Source of the DNA: Paraglaciecola hydrolytica
GTDB taxonomy: Bacteria > Pseudomonadota > Gammaproteobacteria > Enterobacterales > Alteromonadaceae
Assembly: GCF_001565895.1 (NCBI RefSeq)
Contig: NZ_LSNE01000007.1
Span: forward strand, 159,938 to 223,937
Direction: 5' to 3'
DNA: 64,000 nt
Shown here: positions 46,784 to 55,669 of the stretch, piece by piece
Layout: each line of letters opens with the position of its first letter
Numbering within the stretch: the first letter of the stretch is position 1
Notes under the pieces: model-generated
Database searches by the model: none
What the model saw: the letters and a program-made list of their open reading frames with translations, nothing else
What the model was told of the DNA's origin: nothing
Position numbers and translations under genes: made by a program

Positions 46784-47431
46784 TTACTGTTTCTTCTTTC
46801 CTAATAAAGAGCGACGAGATGCTAAACCCATAATACCTAATGCGAAGATGGCAAGGATAGAAGGCTCTGGAACTTCTACATCATTAGTTGGATATTGAGC
46901 TGTTGATGAGATATCTAACAAATATGCACCTGAAGAAACTCCATCATACTCCCAATTGGATAGTACGCTGGCGCCTCCAGCTCCTGTTGGAGATAATTGT
47001 CCAGTAAAATCACTGGGAAATATTGCACCATCAACAGATAACGGATCATTTGACCAAGATGATATGCCAACAAAATACGCTCCTGCGGCTAATGTCGCTT
47101 GGATAATAGAGTTAGGGAACGGAGCATCGTCGTTATGAAATAAACCAAAGCCTAAACTGTCAAATAAAAATATTTGAGTGTCTAAACCGCTATTATCTTG
47201 ATAAACGTTTAAATCAAGTATACCGCCGCCCCAGTAAAACCCAAACAAATCAATATCGGAGTTTGTATCTATGGTTCCAGATACTTGAGTTGTGCCTCCT
47301 GCCAATATTTGTGCTGTAATTAAGCTGTCGCCTGTATCGTCAATTTCAAGAATCAACCCAGCATTCGCAAAACCAGTTGCAGATAAAAACAAGCCAGCAA
47401 AAGCTGCTTTTAACATTTTTAAATTCATCAT
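46784..47431 (-). CDS. PEP-CTERM sorting-domain protein
   Basis: A 215-residue secreted protein (signal peptide to about residue 24, FANA). The C-terminal sorting tail is complete: VPEPSILAIFALGIMGLASRR, that is a PEP motif, a hydrophobic helix and a basic end. Such tails are cut by exosortase (EpsH/XrtA), which normally lies in an exopolysaccharide locus; none is in this window. The middle has a beta-sandwich-like pattern (DSLITAQILAGGTTQVSGTIDTNSDIDLFGF) similar to pre-peptidase C-terminal-type domains. No aromatic-cage or enzyme motif. AAAGGA precedes the ATG-ATG start; 47428 is equally possible. Confidence 0.88.
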   Translation of the reverse strand: MMNLKMLKAAFAGLFLSATGFANAGLILEIDDTGDSLITAQILAGGTTQVSGTIDTNSDIDLFGFYWGGGILDLNVYQDNSGLDTQIFLFDSLGFGLFHNDDAPFPNSIIQATLAAGAYFVGISSWSNDPLSVDGAIFPSDFTGQLSPTGAGGASVLSNWEYDGVSSGAYLLDISSTAQYPTNDVEVPEPSILAIFALGIMGLASRRSLLGKKKQ

Positions 47432-48156
47432 ATTTTCCTTTGTAATATATTCATTGAAAGTAGAATGGTATTGTTATTTGGGTTTCAAGCAAAAATTGCA
47501 CCAAAATATAAAAACCCCTTTTTTTTCAGTGTGTTAGTGATATGTATTAAATCACAAATATGACAAGTGTAAAAATACTGGACACTTATCCAATCATAAT
47601 TAATTGTTTTATTTACATTGAGTTAACAAATACTAGAACTATCACGTACTACAACATTCCTGCATAATCCTAAGCATTAAATAGCTGCCCAAGCAATGTC
47701 ACTAAATCAACACTAAATGCGGTTAAACCACCACTTATGACGCTGTTTTTTTATAAGAAATACCAGTTACAAAGCAAAGAGTAAGTTAAGACTTTTTATG
47801 ACCGTAAGCACCTAAAAAGAGTATTAATTCAAACGAAAGCCAAACAACGACGTTAGATATTCCAGCTAAAAATAATTGAAGAACAGCATCAAGAAGTTGT
47901 TACGGCAACTAATGTTAGCCAAGATTCAAATCGGGCTGCAAAGGTAATCTTCGTATGATCGGCTGACCAAAAAATGTAGTGAATTAGTAGTTGCACTCCA
48001 CTGTCGGCCTACACCAGCTCCTCAAACTTATAGTGATTTCTTGTTAAAATTGCCACTAATATGTTTATTATTTTACAAAAGCTAATGACCGCAGTTGGCA
48101 CATTTTCGAAGTTCGGCTTAAGACAAACAACGGACGACGATAATAGGAAATGACAA
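47432..48156. other. gene-poor stretch with a possible decayed reading frame
   Basis: About 720 bp, AT-rich near the PEP-CTERM promoter. A plus-strand frame at about 47810-47970 shows 12 to 35-codon pieces between stops (IFQLKIIEEQHQEVV...), which could be relic coding sequence of unknown origin. GTTAGAT at 47849-47855 resembles an integron attC core end, but no partner core or palindromic site was found. Confidence 0.35.
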
Positions 48157-49047
48157 TTAATTTTTGCCAATTTGTATTACTGCATCCAAACCTGAAAATC
48201 CCAAAAAAATAAATATTAGTCCACCTACTATTGAGGCTATGTCTATAATTCTTTTTGGAAGGAATGCACAGGAAATAAACAAAAATACGACAACCAATTT
48301 TGAAAGTGCCGCAGCATACCTCATATATTCTGCTTGAAACGATATTTTGAAATACTCTTCAACAGCTTCTTGTGTAAGTGTGCCTTCCTTGAACATAGAA
48401 AATGCATATATCCGTTGAGATTCAGCTTGAAGCGCTTTTGAAACTGAAAAAAGTGAGAGCATTCCGTCCAATGCAACAAAAAATGCCACAAAATATACGG
48501 TTATTACAAATATCCTTTTAGACCGTTGCTTACTTTTTTCACCTAACGTAACACAAAGAGCAATAATCCAAATTATCTTTGCAAACATACTAATCAGCAT
48601 AATTGATGAAGAAACAGAGTCCTCTGAAAACCTTGAAAAATAGTCCGAAGGAGACAGTGAAACAAAATACAACTCTATGATGATTGTGAGCAAAATTAGA
48701 GCTAGTGCGACTGTTCTGTGCCTTTCTCGCCAATGTTCCAACTGAATTTGGTGTCGAAAGAATTGCACAGTGATAGTTGTAAGGATAGGTAAGGTTAGAA
48801 TTATAAGGAATACATACGGCCACAAAATTGGGTAAACTATAACTCCAAAAATAGATTCAAAAATTGTTCTGCACCATTCGCTAAAAGCTTGCCAACCCAC
48901 GAATAATGATCGCACAAAAGGACCTAGTGTCATGAATGGTCCAATGATTGATGAAATAGCAATAGCGAGTTGTACAGCTGGTGGCGCAGCCAGCAATATT
49001 TTAGTTAGGCGCTTAGCGAGCGCAGCGTACCCCATATACTTTCGCAT
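48157..49047 (-). CDS. polytopic membrane protein of unknown function
   Basis: A 296-residue protein with about six hydrophobic segments: near 23-50, 66-92 (IFGVIVYPILWPYVFLIILTL), 110-130, 145-165, 175-200 and 250-290. The amphipathic stretch LEHWRERHRT lies on a loop, and a Glu-rich hydrophilic part (EGTLTQEAVEEYFKI) precedes the last pair. No family is recognised. A start at the first ATG has no strong ribosome site; the second, four codons on, is possible. It stands alone in the accessory zone, flanked by non-coding DNA on both sides, which suggests recent gain. Confidence 0.65.
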   Translation of the reverse strand: MRKYMGYAALAKRLTKILLAAPPAVQLAIAISSIIGPFMTLGPFVRSLFVGWQAFSEWCRTIFESIFGVIVYPILWPYVFLIILTLPILTTITVQFFRHQIQLEHWRERHRTVALALILLTIIIELYFVSLSPSDYFSRFSEDSVSSSIMLISMFAKIIWIIALCVTLGEKSKQRSKRIFVITVYFVAFFVALDGMLSLFSVSKALQAESQRIYAFSMFKEGTLTQEAVEEYFKISFQAEYMRYAAALSKLVVVFLFISCAFLPKRIIDIASIVGGLIFIFLGFSGLDAVIQIGKN

Positions 49048-49302
49048 TGCGTTGACCGATTAAATAAAATCATATGTTAATAGGATAACGCAAATTCGTG
49101 CAAACCTATTTAAAGCAGAATGCTTTTAATGGCTACTTAACACTCATTTTTGCCGTTGATTCTTAGCTAACTGAAAGGTCGCTTTAAGTACTGAGCCGCA
49201 ATTCAAACTAGAAAGCGCCAACGACTGCAAATGGCACATCACTGCCAATCAGGCTTAGTACCAAGCAATATTAAATAAGTTTTCATTCACCTGCTTTACC
49301 TA

Positions 49303-49406
49303 TGTTTTCTCTGTGCCAACTGTGGTGAAAATGCTTTAATTTCTTATGTTTGTACATGGCTCAAAGCCAATTGCGCGATTAAATCTTAGTTTCTAGTCTC
49401 TGCTCC
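49303..49406 (-). repeat. degenerate dispersed repeat, copy 2 (inverted)
   Basis: Read on the minus strand: GGAGCAGAGACTAGAAACTA, then about 45 bases on AAAGCATTTTCACCACAG and CACAGAGAAAAC. These match copy 1 at 41401-41494 in order. The remainder of the 49048-49484 gap holds no gene; a 24-codon minus-strand frame (ending ALEQRLETKI) next to this copy has no start and is treated as chance or relic. Confidence 0.6.
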
Positions 49407-49484
49407 AATGCGGCCAATTTATCGCCCATTACCCTATCTAACTGGGCTAATCTTTAGTCGTTGTATTAGCCGCAGTTTGAATAC

Positions 49485-50204
49485 TTATGGAGAAATAGTC
49501 ATAGATGACGCGTCTTCAGTTGCAATAAATACTCCCCTATAAATTACATCATTATTATCAAGTAACTTATTGCTAGAAAATACGTAATTAGTATCAAAGT
49601 CTCTGAGTTTTGATAACACATCGCTGTTCACAGAGTTATCATAGGTAAATGCAAGAAGACAAACCTTTCCTTTGCAACTAAATTTTTCAGAGTGAAAATC
49701 ATTACCAAGTTGCGTAACGAGTTGGCTGTAGAGTTTTTGCTGCCTTTCTTCGCTTTCTTGATTTCCTGCCATCGAGTTCATTTTTTCTATGATACTGTCA
49801 AGATTTGGTGACCTAAATATAATTTCTAAAGGGCGCTTATTAACAACGTTTTGCTCATTAACAAATGCACTGTCTAGTTTAAGAATAGAATCAAAGACAG
49901 GGGATTCTGTAAACTCTATTGTTTCTTTCTGAAATTTGCTGAACTGTGACTCATTGCTGGACAGTAATTCTTTGTCTTTTAAACTATTTTCAGTTTCTGC
50001 CCTTGATGATGCAGGCATTAAATTGTTTGATTCAATGGGTTCAAATGTTGCTAATTCATTCAAAGGCAAACTCGTCGTTAGTTGATGTTCTGACATAGTC
50101 TTTTGTTTAAAATCAGGCGTAACCCGAGATGTATATTTATTGAAGCCCCAAACAACAATGAGAATTAAAAATAAAGATATCGTTGACGCAAAAATATATT
50201 TCAT
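49485..50204 (-). CDS. single-pass membrane protein of unknown function
   Basis: A 239-residue protein with an N-terminal anchor or signal helix (about 5-23, FASTISLFLILIVVWGF), a Ser/Glu-rich linker (24-100), a helical middle with NSIIEKMNSMAGNQESEERQQKLYSQLV, and a small C-terminal beta-like domain containing the only two cysteines, CKGKVCLLAF, close enough for a disulphide. It is likely periplasmic. No family is recognised. It is separated from neighbours by more than 250 bp on each side. Confidence 0.65.
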   Translation of the reverse strand: MKYIFASTISLFLILIVVWGFNKYTSRVTPDFKQKTMSEHQLTTSLPLNELATFEPIESNNLMPASSRAETENSLKDKELLSSNESQFSKFQKETIEFTESPVFDSILKLDSAFVNEQNVVNKRPLEIIFRSPNLDSIIEKMNSMAGNQESEERQQKLYSQLVTQLGNDFHSEKFSCKGKVCLLAFTYDNSVNSDVLSKLRDFDTNYVFSSNKLLDNNDVIYRGVFIATEDASSMTISP

Positions 50205-50466
50205 TTCTTTACCCTAAAAAATAGAAGGCACTGTGTTGTGCCTCAAATATGTACATTGAGCTCATTATCTACGACTTGGCTAGTTAAGTAGTGTTGCATT
50301 TCTGTGGGAGGGATAAAGTCAAAATGGTAAGTTTATTTAGTTTCATTTTATTCCGTCACTATGCATTTTCACGTTACTTACAGACTGTAATAACGTGAAT
50401 TAAGGGTGATTTAATTGACCTGGTCTGTCAATAAGAGGTGACGAAATTATGCGTAATTTTTTAAAC

Positions 50467-51807
50467 CTATAAAGGTCGTGTTATTAGGCCGTTACCAAAC
50501 ACCGGATCTTTACCTTTTTGGCCTAAATCAACAGCCTGTTGGGCCAGATACGCTAATATCACTTCTGCTTGTCCGCCAAACTGCTCATACACACAGGCCA
50601 CCGCCGCGGCAACCACAGGTGATGCTACAGAAGTGCCCGATTCGTGACCTTCACCGCCACCGGCTTTAGCAGACAGTACATTCACACCAAGGGCTGCAAA
50701 ATCAATATAGTCACCTTGATTGGCCCAACGATAAATTTGCTGTTTAACATCGGTGGCGGTGACGGCAACCACTTTTTTGTAGGCCGCGGGATACATAGCG
50801 GGTGCTGCGGGGCCTTCGTTACCCGCTGCTGCCACAATGATCATGCCTTTAGCTGTTAACTTATCGATAACCAAGGCCAGTATTTGATTATCTGGCCCGG
50901 CTAAACTCATGTTAACTACCTTAACCTGCTGCATGGCTAACCAATTTAGACCATCAACTAAATGCAACATAGTTGCCCCTTGGGCATAGTCAGATTGACG
51001 ATAAAAAACCGAGGCTGCATATAAATTGGCCTTGGGTAGTAAGGGCCGTAGTTGGTCGCTGTGACCAACCAGTAAACTCGCTATGGCGGTGCCATGGTAT
51101 TGTGGCGCGTTATTAGTATTATCGACAAAGTTTTGCGTGATGATCTTGGCTTGAGTCAATGCCGGATGGTTTTTATCGATGGAGGTATCCAGCATGCCGA
51201 CCGTGACAGTGTTATCACACATAGCTTGGCTTGGTATTGGCTGTGGCGTTGCAGTTGGCGTGCTTGCCAAGTCTGCGTCAGCTTGGCTGGCAAAGACATG
51301 ATTACGGTCGAGAGTGTTTACTTGCGCTGGTGGTAGGATGTTTGTCAAAGCAGCTTTGGAATCAAGATGTGCAGGCACGGTAAAATGCACTAAGACCAAA
51401 TCTAGGGCTTTATATTCTTGTTGTTTAATGAGGGTTGCGCCGACTTGTTGCAATAAACTCAGTGAGCTTTGGTCGGCTAACATCAGCCACTGGCGTTCAA
51501 TGGCACGCCAGCCATCTTCCACTTGCACCTCAACGGCATTATTTAAAGCGGGTATATTTAGTGAAGCAGGTAAACTGTTTAAAGGGTGGGTAACAGTATC
51601 GACAACGGCGGGTAACTGGCTTAAAGCAAAAGGCTCTAGTTTTGGCAGGCGCAGTGGTAAAGGCTCGATAAGCTGTTGGTCGAGGGTTTGCCCGATACCT
51701 CTAACTTGGTTTAAGGTGGAGTCGATAACACCACCTAACTGGCCCCAACTTGGGTTAGCAATACTTAACGTTACCACGAAAAAAACAGCTGCTATCTTAC
51801 CTTTCAT
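50467..51807 (-). CDS. subtilisin-like S8 family serine peptidase
   Basis: A 446-residue secreted protease (signal peptide to about residue 22, SWG). Residues 23-195 form an N-terminal prodomain-like region. The catalytic triad is Asp207 (GMLDTSID), His238 (YHGTAIAS) and Ser393 (ESGTSVASP), with oxyanion Asn330 (AAAGNEGP). It is divergent from an ECF sigma-factor operon, with 122 bp between, and both sides show similar promoter-like motifs. A place in the sigma factor's regulon is inferred. Confidence 0.93.
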   Translation of the reverse strand: MKGKIAAVFFVVTLSIANPSWGQLGGVIDSTLNQVRGIGQTLDQQLIEPLPLRLPKLEPFALSQLPAVVDTVTHPLNSLPASLNIPALNNAVEVQVEDGWRAIERQWLMLADQSSLSLLQQVGATLIKQQEYKALDLVLVHFTVPAHLDSKAALTNILPPAQVNTLDRNHVFASQADADLASTPTATPQPIPSQAMCDNTVTVGMLDTSIDKNHPALTQAKIITQNFVDNTNNAPQYHGTAIASLLVGHSDQLRPLLPKANLYAASVFYRQSDYAQGATMLHLVDGLNWLAMQQVKVVNMSLAGPDNQILALVIDKLTAKGMIIVAAAGNEGPAAPAMYPAAYKKVVAVTATDVKQQIYRWANQGDYIDFAALGVNVLSAKAGGGEGHESGTSVASPVVAAAVACVYEQFGGQAEVILAYLAQQAVDLGQKGKDPVFGNGLITRPL

Positions 51808-51848
51808 ATTGACCTCTAAACCTCAATTACCTGTATCTTTAACATGAA

Positions 51849-51874
51849 AACGTTTGAAAGCAGAAAAAAATCCC
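51849..51874 (-). promoter_or_regulatory. candidate ECF-type promoter for the S8 peptidase
   Basis: On the minus strand GGGATT (51874-51869), a 16-base spacer and CGTT (51852-51849) mirror the motif found on the plus strand for the sigma-factor gene. ECF promoters commonly have a GGAA-like -35 and a CGT-type -10. Not verified. Confidence 0.4.
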
Positions 51875-51881
51875 AAATAAG

Positions 51882-51906
51882 GGAATAAAAATAAAGCTGG
51901 CTCGTC
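51882..51906 (+). promoter_or_regulatory. candidate autoregulated ECF promoter of the sigma operon
   Basis: GGAATA (51882-51887), 15 bases, then CGTC (51903-51906). A start about seven bases later leaves a leader of about 17 bases with CCAGGAG before ATG 51930. The form fits ECF-type self-activation. Confidence 0.5.
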
Positions 51907-51929
51907 TTCCTAATAACCAGGAGATAAAC

Positions 51930-52421
51930 ATGCAACAACAACTATTAAAATTATTGCCCATGCTGAGACGTTTTGCCTATTCGTTGACAGGCTCGATGGC
52001 TGATGCCGACGACGTGGTGCAGATTACCATTGAAAAAATTCTGACTAAAGGCATGCCTGCCGATGTGGAGTTAACCAAGTGGGCCTTTAAAGTTTGCCGC
52101 CATGTGTGGATAGACGAATACCGTGCCCGTAAAGTGAGACAAGGCGCGGCAGAAAATCCGGAGTTGCAAGAAGAGCCAAGTGTCGATGACAGTGTGCGAC
52201 TGGATCAAAAAAAGACTTTGTCGCAAGTAAATGTGGCGATGCAAACCTTACCCGATGATCAACGTTCTATTTTGGCCTTAGTGGCGGTGCAGGGCTTTTC
52301 GTATAAAGAAGTGTCTGAGTCTTTGGATATCCCCTTAGGCACAGTGATGAGCCGCTTATCGCGGGCACGTACGTCTTTATTAACCATGATGAAAGCACAA
52401 CAAGGGAGGCTAACCGCATGA
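51930..52421 (+). CDS. ECF-type RNA polymerase sigma factor
   Basis: A 163-residue sigma-70-family protein of the extracytoplasmic-function class. Region 2 has AYSLTGSMADADDVVQITIEKIL (about 17-39), and region 4 has LPDDQRSILALVAVQGFSYKEVSESLDIPLGTVMSRLSRAR (about 108-148), with a helix-turn-helix for the -35 element. There is no region 3. AGGAG precedes the ATG. Its stop overlaps the anti-sigma gene start by four bases, the usual coupling of a sigma with its inhibitor. Confidence 0.93.
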   Translation: MQQQLLKLLPMLRRFAYSLTGSMADADDVVQITIEKILTKGMPADVELTKWAFKVCRHVWIDEYRARKVRQGAAENPELQEEPSVDDSVRLDQKKTLSQVNVAMQTLPDDQRSILALVAVQGFSYKEVSESLDIPLGTVMSRLSRARTSLLTMMKAQQGRLTA

Positions 52422-53134
52422 ACATAAGCAATGAACAGTTATCCGCATTTTTAGATGCCGAATTACCAGAAACAGAGATGCAAGCCATCAGAGAGCGTAT
52501 GGCACAGGACGATGAACTGGCCATGCGTTTAGCTGAGTTGGCCCAAGTCGATGAGTGGGTGGCAGAACATGCCAGTCAAATTGATCAACAACCCGTGCCT
52601 GCGGCGATCACCAAACTGTTAAACGTTGAGAATAATGTGGTGCAGTTATCAGCTTGGCGCAAGGTACAAAATCAATTGAGCCAACATGCTGCCTTAGCCG
52701 CGGGTGTGGCACTGTGTTTTGGTTTGGTCATCGGTCAGTCCAGTCAGACTGAATCAGTTTTACCAGAGCAGCAATTAAGTGCGAGCTTAGCTGAGGTACT
52801 AAACACGGCCAATAGTGGTGACGCGATCACCCTGACAGCCGGTGTAAAGATGACACCCAGACTTAGTTTTGTCAGTCAAAATGGTCAATATTGCCGCCAG
52901 TACAGTGTGCAAAGTCAAGCAGGGCAAAACGACAGTATTGCTTGTCATGGCAGCACAGGTTGGCAGCTAGCCGCTAGTACTTACAGCGATGGCTTAAGCC
53001 AAAGTGGCGAATACAAAACCGCGTCGCAAAATGTTTTACTCGACTCAGTGATCGACCAGCTTATTGCCGGTCCAGCGCTGAATAAACAACAAGAAACTCA
53101 GGCGATTTCACAGGCCTGGATTGTAAAACCGTAA
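52418..53134 (+). CDS. transmembrane anti-sigma factor
   Basis: A 238-residue protein. The N-terminal 50 residues have the RsiW/ChrR-like helical form (NEQLSAFLDAELPETEMQAIRERMAQDDELAMRLAEL) that would bind sigma on the cytoplasmic face. A single membrane helix lies at about 89-107 (AALAAGVALCFGLVIGQ), and the periplasmic part (about 110-238) has two Cys (QYCRQYS, DSIACHGS) that may sense redox or bind ligand. No His-x3-Cys-x2-Cys zinc motif is seen. Regulated release from the sigma factor is inferred from family and gene order. Confidence 0.87.
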   Translation: MNISNEQLSAFLDAELPETEMQAIRERMAQDDELAMRLAELAQVDEWVAEHASQIDQQPVPAAITKLLNVENNVVQLSAWRKVQNQLSQHAALAAGVALCFGLVIGQSSQTESVLPEQQLSASLAEVLNTANSGDAITLTAGVKMTPRLSFVSQNGQYCRQYSVQSQAGQNDSIACHGSTGWQLAASTYSDGLSQSGEYKTASQNVLLDSVIDQLIAGPALNKQQETQAISQAWIVKP

Positions 53135-53150
53135 ATACAAAAGAGGTAAG

Positions 53151-53681
53151 ATGATGAAAAATTTAATTCAAGTGATGGTATTGTTAAGTGCAGTGGTATT
53201 ACTTGGCGCATGTGCTAGCGCGCCAGCCTATAAACAAGCGACGTCCAAGGGCGGCAATGGTTACACTGATATAAAAGTGGCCGATGACAGATACCGCGTG
53301 CAGTATCAATCGAATTCAAAAGATGTGTTGGATGTAACGAATATGGCGCTCTATCGCGCGGCAGAAATCACCCAGCAGCGAGGCTACGACTGGTTTGTGG
53401 TGACCAGCCGCGAAACCTTTGTAGACCGTAACAGTGTTGAACCAAACTTTGCGATGGGTGTTGGTCGTCACGACACGTATCAACGTGAATGTGGCTTGTT
53501 GACTTGCCAAACCACTCATCGACCAACTCATTCTGTTGGCCTTGAAATAAGCAATAGCCGTGAACGCAGTGAAGTGCAAAGCATCTTAGAAATCAGATTG
53601 GGTAAAGGCATGCGCCCTGATGATAACAGTTACAGTGCGGCGGATATCTTGACTAATTTGGCAGAAGTCAAAGAGGATTAA
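53151..53681 (+). CDS. small lipoprotein of the CC0125/CC1285 type
   Basis: A 176-residue lipoprotein with signal and lipobox LGAC (Cys21). The mature part has YTDIKVADDRYRVQYQSNS near 38-56, ALYRAAEITQQRGYDWFVVTSRET near 67-90, and a beta-rich end with QSILEIRLGKG. The GYDWF segment is typical of this family of unknown function. Third gene of the sigma operon, 16 bp after the anti-sigma gene, so it is probably a target or sensor component of this envelope response. Confidence 0.82.
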   Translation: MMKNLIQVMVLLSAVVLLGACASAPAYKQATSKGGNGYTDIKVADDRYRVQYQSNSKDVLDVTNMALYRAAEITQQRGYDWFVVTSRETFVDRNSVEPNFAMGVGRHDTYQRECGLLTCQTTHRPTHSVGLEISNSRERSEVQSILEIRLGKGMRPDDNSYSAADILTNLAEVKED

Positions 53682-53698
53682 TTAGTTTAAAAACCAAA

Positions 53699-53734
53699 GA
53701 AAGCTGCAGGATGTGTATCACTCCTGCAGCTTTC
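53699..53734. terminator. hairpin at the convergent gene ends
   Basis: GAAAGCTGCAGGA and TCCTGCAGCTTTC form a perfect 13-bp stem. The right arm lies inside the last codons of the minus-strand PLP-enzyme gene. On the minus strand it is followed by TTTGGTTTTT, so it may end that transcript. Confidence 0.65.
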
Positions 53735-54803
53735 CTGTTTGCATAAAGTTTTCGAGCTGTGCTGAATAAGGCACTAAATCTAAACCTTGCTGCGCCACCC
53801 ATTCATCGTTGTAATAACTATTTAAATAACGTTCGCCCGAATCACAAATCATACTGACCACACTGCCTTGCTGCTGGTTTTTGATCATCTCAGCTAACAA
53901 TTGGATCGCACCATAGACATTAGTGCCGGTTGAACCACCACATTTACGCCCTAAAATACCTTCTAACCAACGCATGGTGGCAATAGAGGCCGCATCAGGT
54001 ACGTGGATCATCTTATCGATAACGTCAGGTAAAAACGAAGGTTCGACACGCGGGCGACCAATACCTTCAATGCGTGAACCTTTAGTGCTGGTGATACCAA
54101 CATCACGCTGTTGAAAGTAATCAAAAAACACCGAGTTATCTGGGTCAACCACCGCCAATTGGGTATTTAAATGTAAGTCAGGGTTGTATCTAAGATAACG
54201 GCCTATGGTGGCCGAAGTGCCGCCTGTGCCTGCGCTAACCACTACCCAACGTGGGATTGGATGAGACTCCAAGGCCATCTGGGCAAAGATACTTTCAGCA
54301 ATGTTGTTATTGCCACGCCAATCGGTGGCCCGCTCAGCATAAGTAAATTGATCCATATAGTGGCCGTTCAGTTCACTCGCCAGTTGTTGGGCTTTGGCGT
54401 AAATATCTTTGGGTTCTACTTTGTGGCATTCACCGCCGTAAAATTCGATTTGTTTGATTTTTTCAGCGGCGGTGCTGTGTGGCACTACGGCGATAAAACG
54501 TAAACCTAACAAACGGGAAAAGTAAGCTTCGGAGATGGCAGTACTGCCTGATGAGGATTCGATTATGGGGGTATCTTGATTAATCAATCCATTACATAAA
54601 CCGTATAAAAACAAGGAGCGCGCAAGGCGATGTTTAAGGCTGCCGGTAGGGTGGGTTGATTCGTCTTTTAAATAAAGCGATACCCCCACAAAACAGGGTA
54701 AGTCCACTTTAATCAGATGGGTGTCGGATGAGCGATTAAAGTCTGCATTGATAATGGTTAAGGCTTTGGCTAACCAAGCTTTTTTAGTTTCAGTTTTGCT
54801 CAT
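53718..54803 (-). CDS. PLP-dependent cysteine synthase/desulfhydrase family enzyme
   Basis: A 361-residue fold-type II PLP protein. The PLP-binding Lys is in [12 protein letters not shown] (about residue 57); the phosphate-binding loop GTGGTS is at about 190-195 and SSGSTA near 83-88. The sequence is closer to the Cds1-like group of cysteine desulfhydrases ([21 protein letters not shown]) than to CysK, but the reaction cannot be settled by eye; O-acetylserine sulfhydrylase activity is also possible. I use the ATG at 54803; a GTG lies one codon upstream. Confidence 0.82.
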   Translation of the reverse strand: MSKTETKKAWLAKALTIINADFNRSSDTHLIKVDLPCFVGVSLYLKDESTHPTGSLKHRLARSLFLYGLCNGLINQDTPIIESSSGSTAISEAYFSRLLGLRFIAVVPHSTAAEKIKQIEFYGGECHKVEPKDIYAKAQQLASELNGHYMDQFTYAERATDWRGNNNIAESIFAQMALESHPIPRWVVVSAGTGGTSATIGRYLRYNPDLHLNTQLAVVDPDNSVFFDYFQQRDVGITSTKGSRIEGIGRPRVEPSFLPDVIDKMIHVPDAASIATMRWLEGILGRKCGGSTGTNVYGAIQLLAEMIKNQQQGSVVSMICDSGERYLNSYYNDEWVAQQGLDLVPYSAQLENFMQTGKLQE

Positions 54804-54917
54804 CACAGAGTCCAGTAAATTTATCTATGCCTACCTTATAGCAAACTTAATGGTGTGTGAAAGGTTTAGTACCTGCCCTAGTTAAAGGGCTGCAACCTGT
54901 AAAAAAATAACAAGCAA

Positions 54918-55535
54918 TTAAAAAGGCGTTAATAAGGTTTTTACCACGGGTCTTAAGGCCAATAAAATGGTGTCTTTTTGCAACTCTGGATATAGGGTAC
55001 GGCGCAATAATAAACCGCTGAACATGGCAAACATGACATTGATACGGGCATCCAGCTCTTTGTCTGTTACGTCTTTCACTTGGCTACGTTCGCCGACCAG
55101 CAAACCGCGCATGCGTGTTCTGGCTTGAGTATCTGATTCTTGCAATAAAAATGCGACTTTGGGATTGCGCGCTGCTTCAGCCAGCATTTCGATTTTCAGT
55201 ATACCGTCTTCGCGATTGAGATGGCGCTCGACACCATGATCGCAACCTTCAATCATGACCTTAACGAGTTCGCCACTTTGATCTTCAAATTGTTGGAAGA
55301 TGGAAAACATTTCTTCCATATCCTGCTGAATGATGGATTCGATAATCGCTTCTTTGCTGGCAAAATAATTGTAGATATGGCCTGCACTCATACCGGCAGT
55401 TTTTGAAATTTCAGCCATGCCAGCACCGTGATAACCTTTGCGTCTAAAACAGTCTTCGGCAGCTTTTAACACTTGTTTACGGCGCGCTTCGGCTAATACC
55501 GGATCATGGTGTTTTTTAGTGGTTTTTTCTGACAT
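54918..55535 (-). CDS. TetR/AcrR-family transcriptional regulator
   Basis: A 205-residue repressor-type protein. The N-terminal DNA-binding helix-turn-helix is at about 20-60 (RKQVLKAAEDCFRRKGYHGAGMAEISKTAGMSAGHIYNYFASKEAI). The C-terminal ligand domain is helical and variable. The ATG at 55535 has GGAG five bases before it; a longer frame is unlikely. It lies downstream of the RND pump genes on the same strand. Repression of the pump operon at the operator-like repeats near 60 kb is inferred. Confidence 0.9.
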   Translation of the reverse strand: MSEKTTKKHHDPVLAEARRKQVLKAAEDCFRRKGYHGAGMAEISKTAGMSAGHIYNYFASKEAIIESIIQQDMEEMFSIFQQFEDQSGELVKVMIEGCDHGVERHLNREDGILKIEMLAEAARNPKVAFLLQESDTQARTRMRGLLVGERSQVKDVTDKELDARINVMFAMFSGLLLRRTLYPELQKDTILLALRPVVKTLLTPF

Positions 55536-55669
55536 TGGATCTCCAAGCCCGAGCTTTACTGCACGGTGGTTAGGCATTTGTTAGCAGAACCTAATACGTT
55601 CTGCCAACTAACGCCGAGTACTTTATACAAACTAATGCCATTGGCAAGCCTGATTAAATGAGCGGTCTA

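Noticed and set aside
47845-47860. GTTAGAT as an integron attC core
   Set aside because: Only one short core-like word is present; no paired core at 60-140 bp, no palindrome between and no integrase gene nearby.
49379-49453. 24-codon minus-strand frame reading RLAQLDRVMGDKLAALEQRL
   Set aside because: It looks coiled-coil-like, but there is no start codon, a stop lies directly upstream, and it overlaps a dispersed repeat copy.
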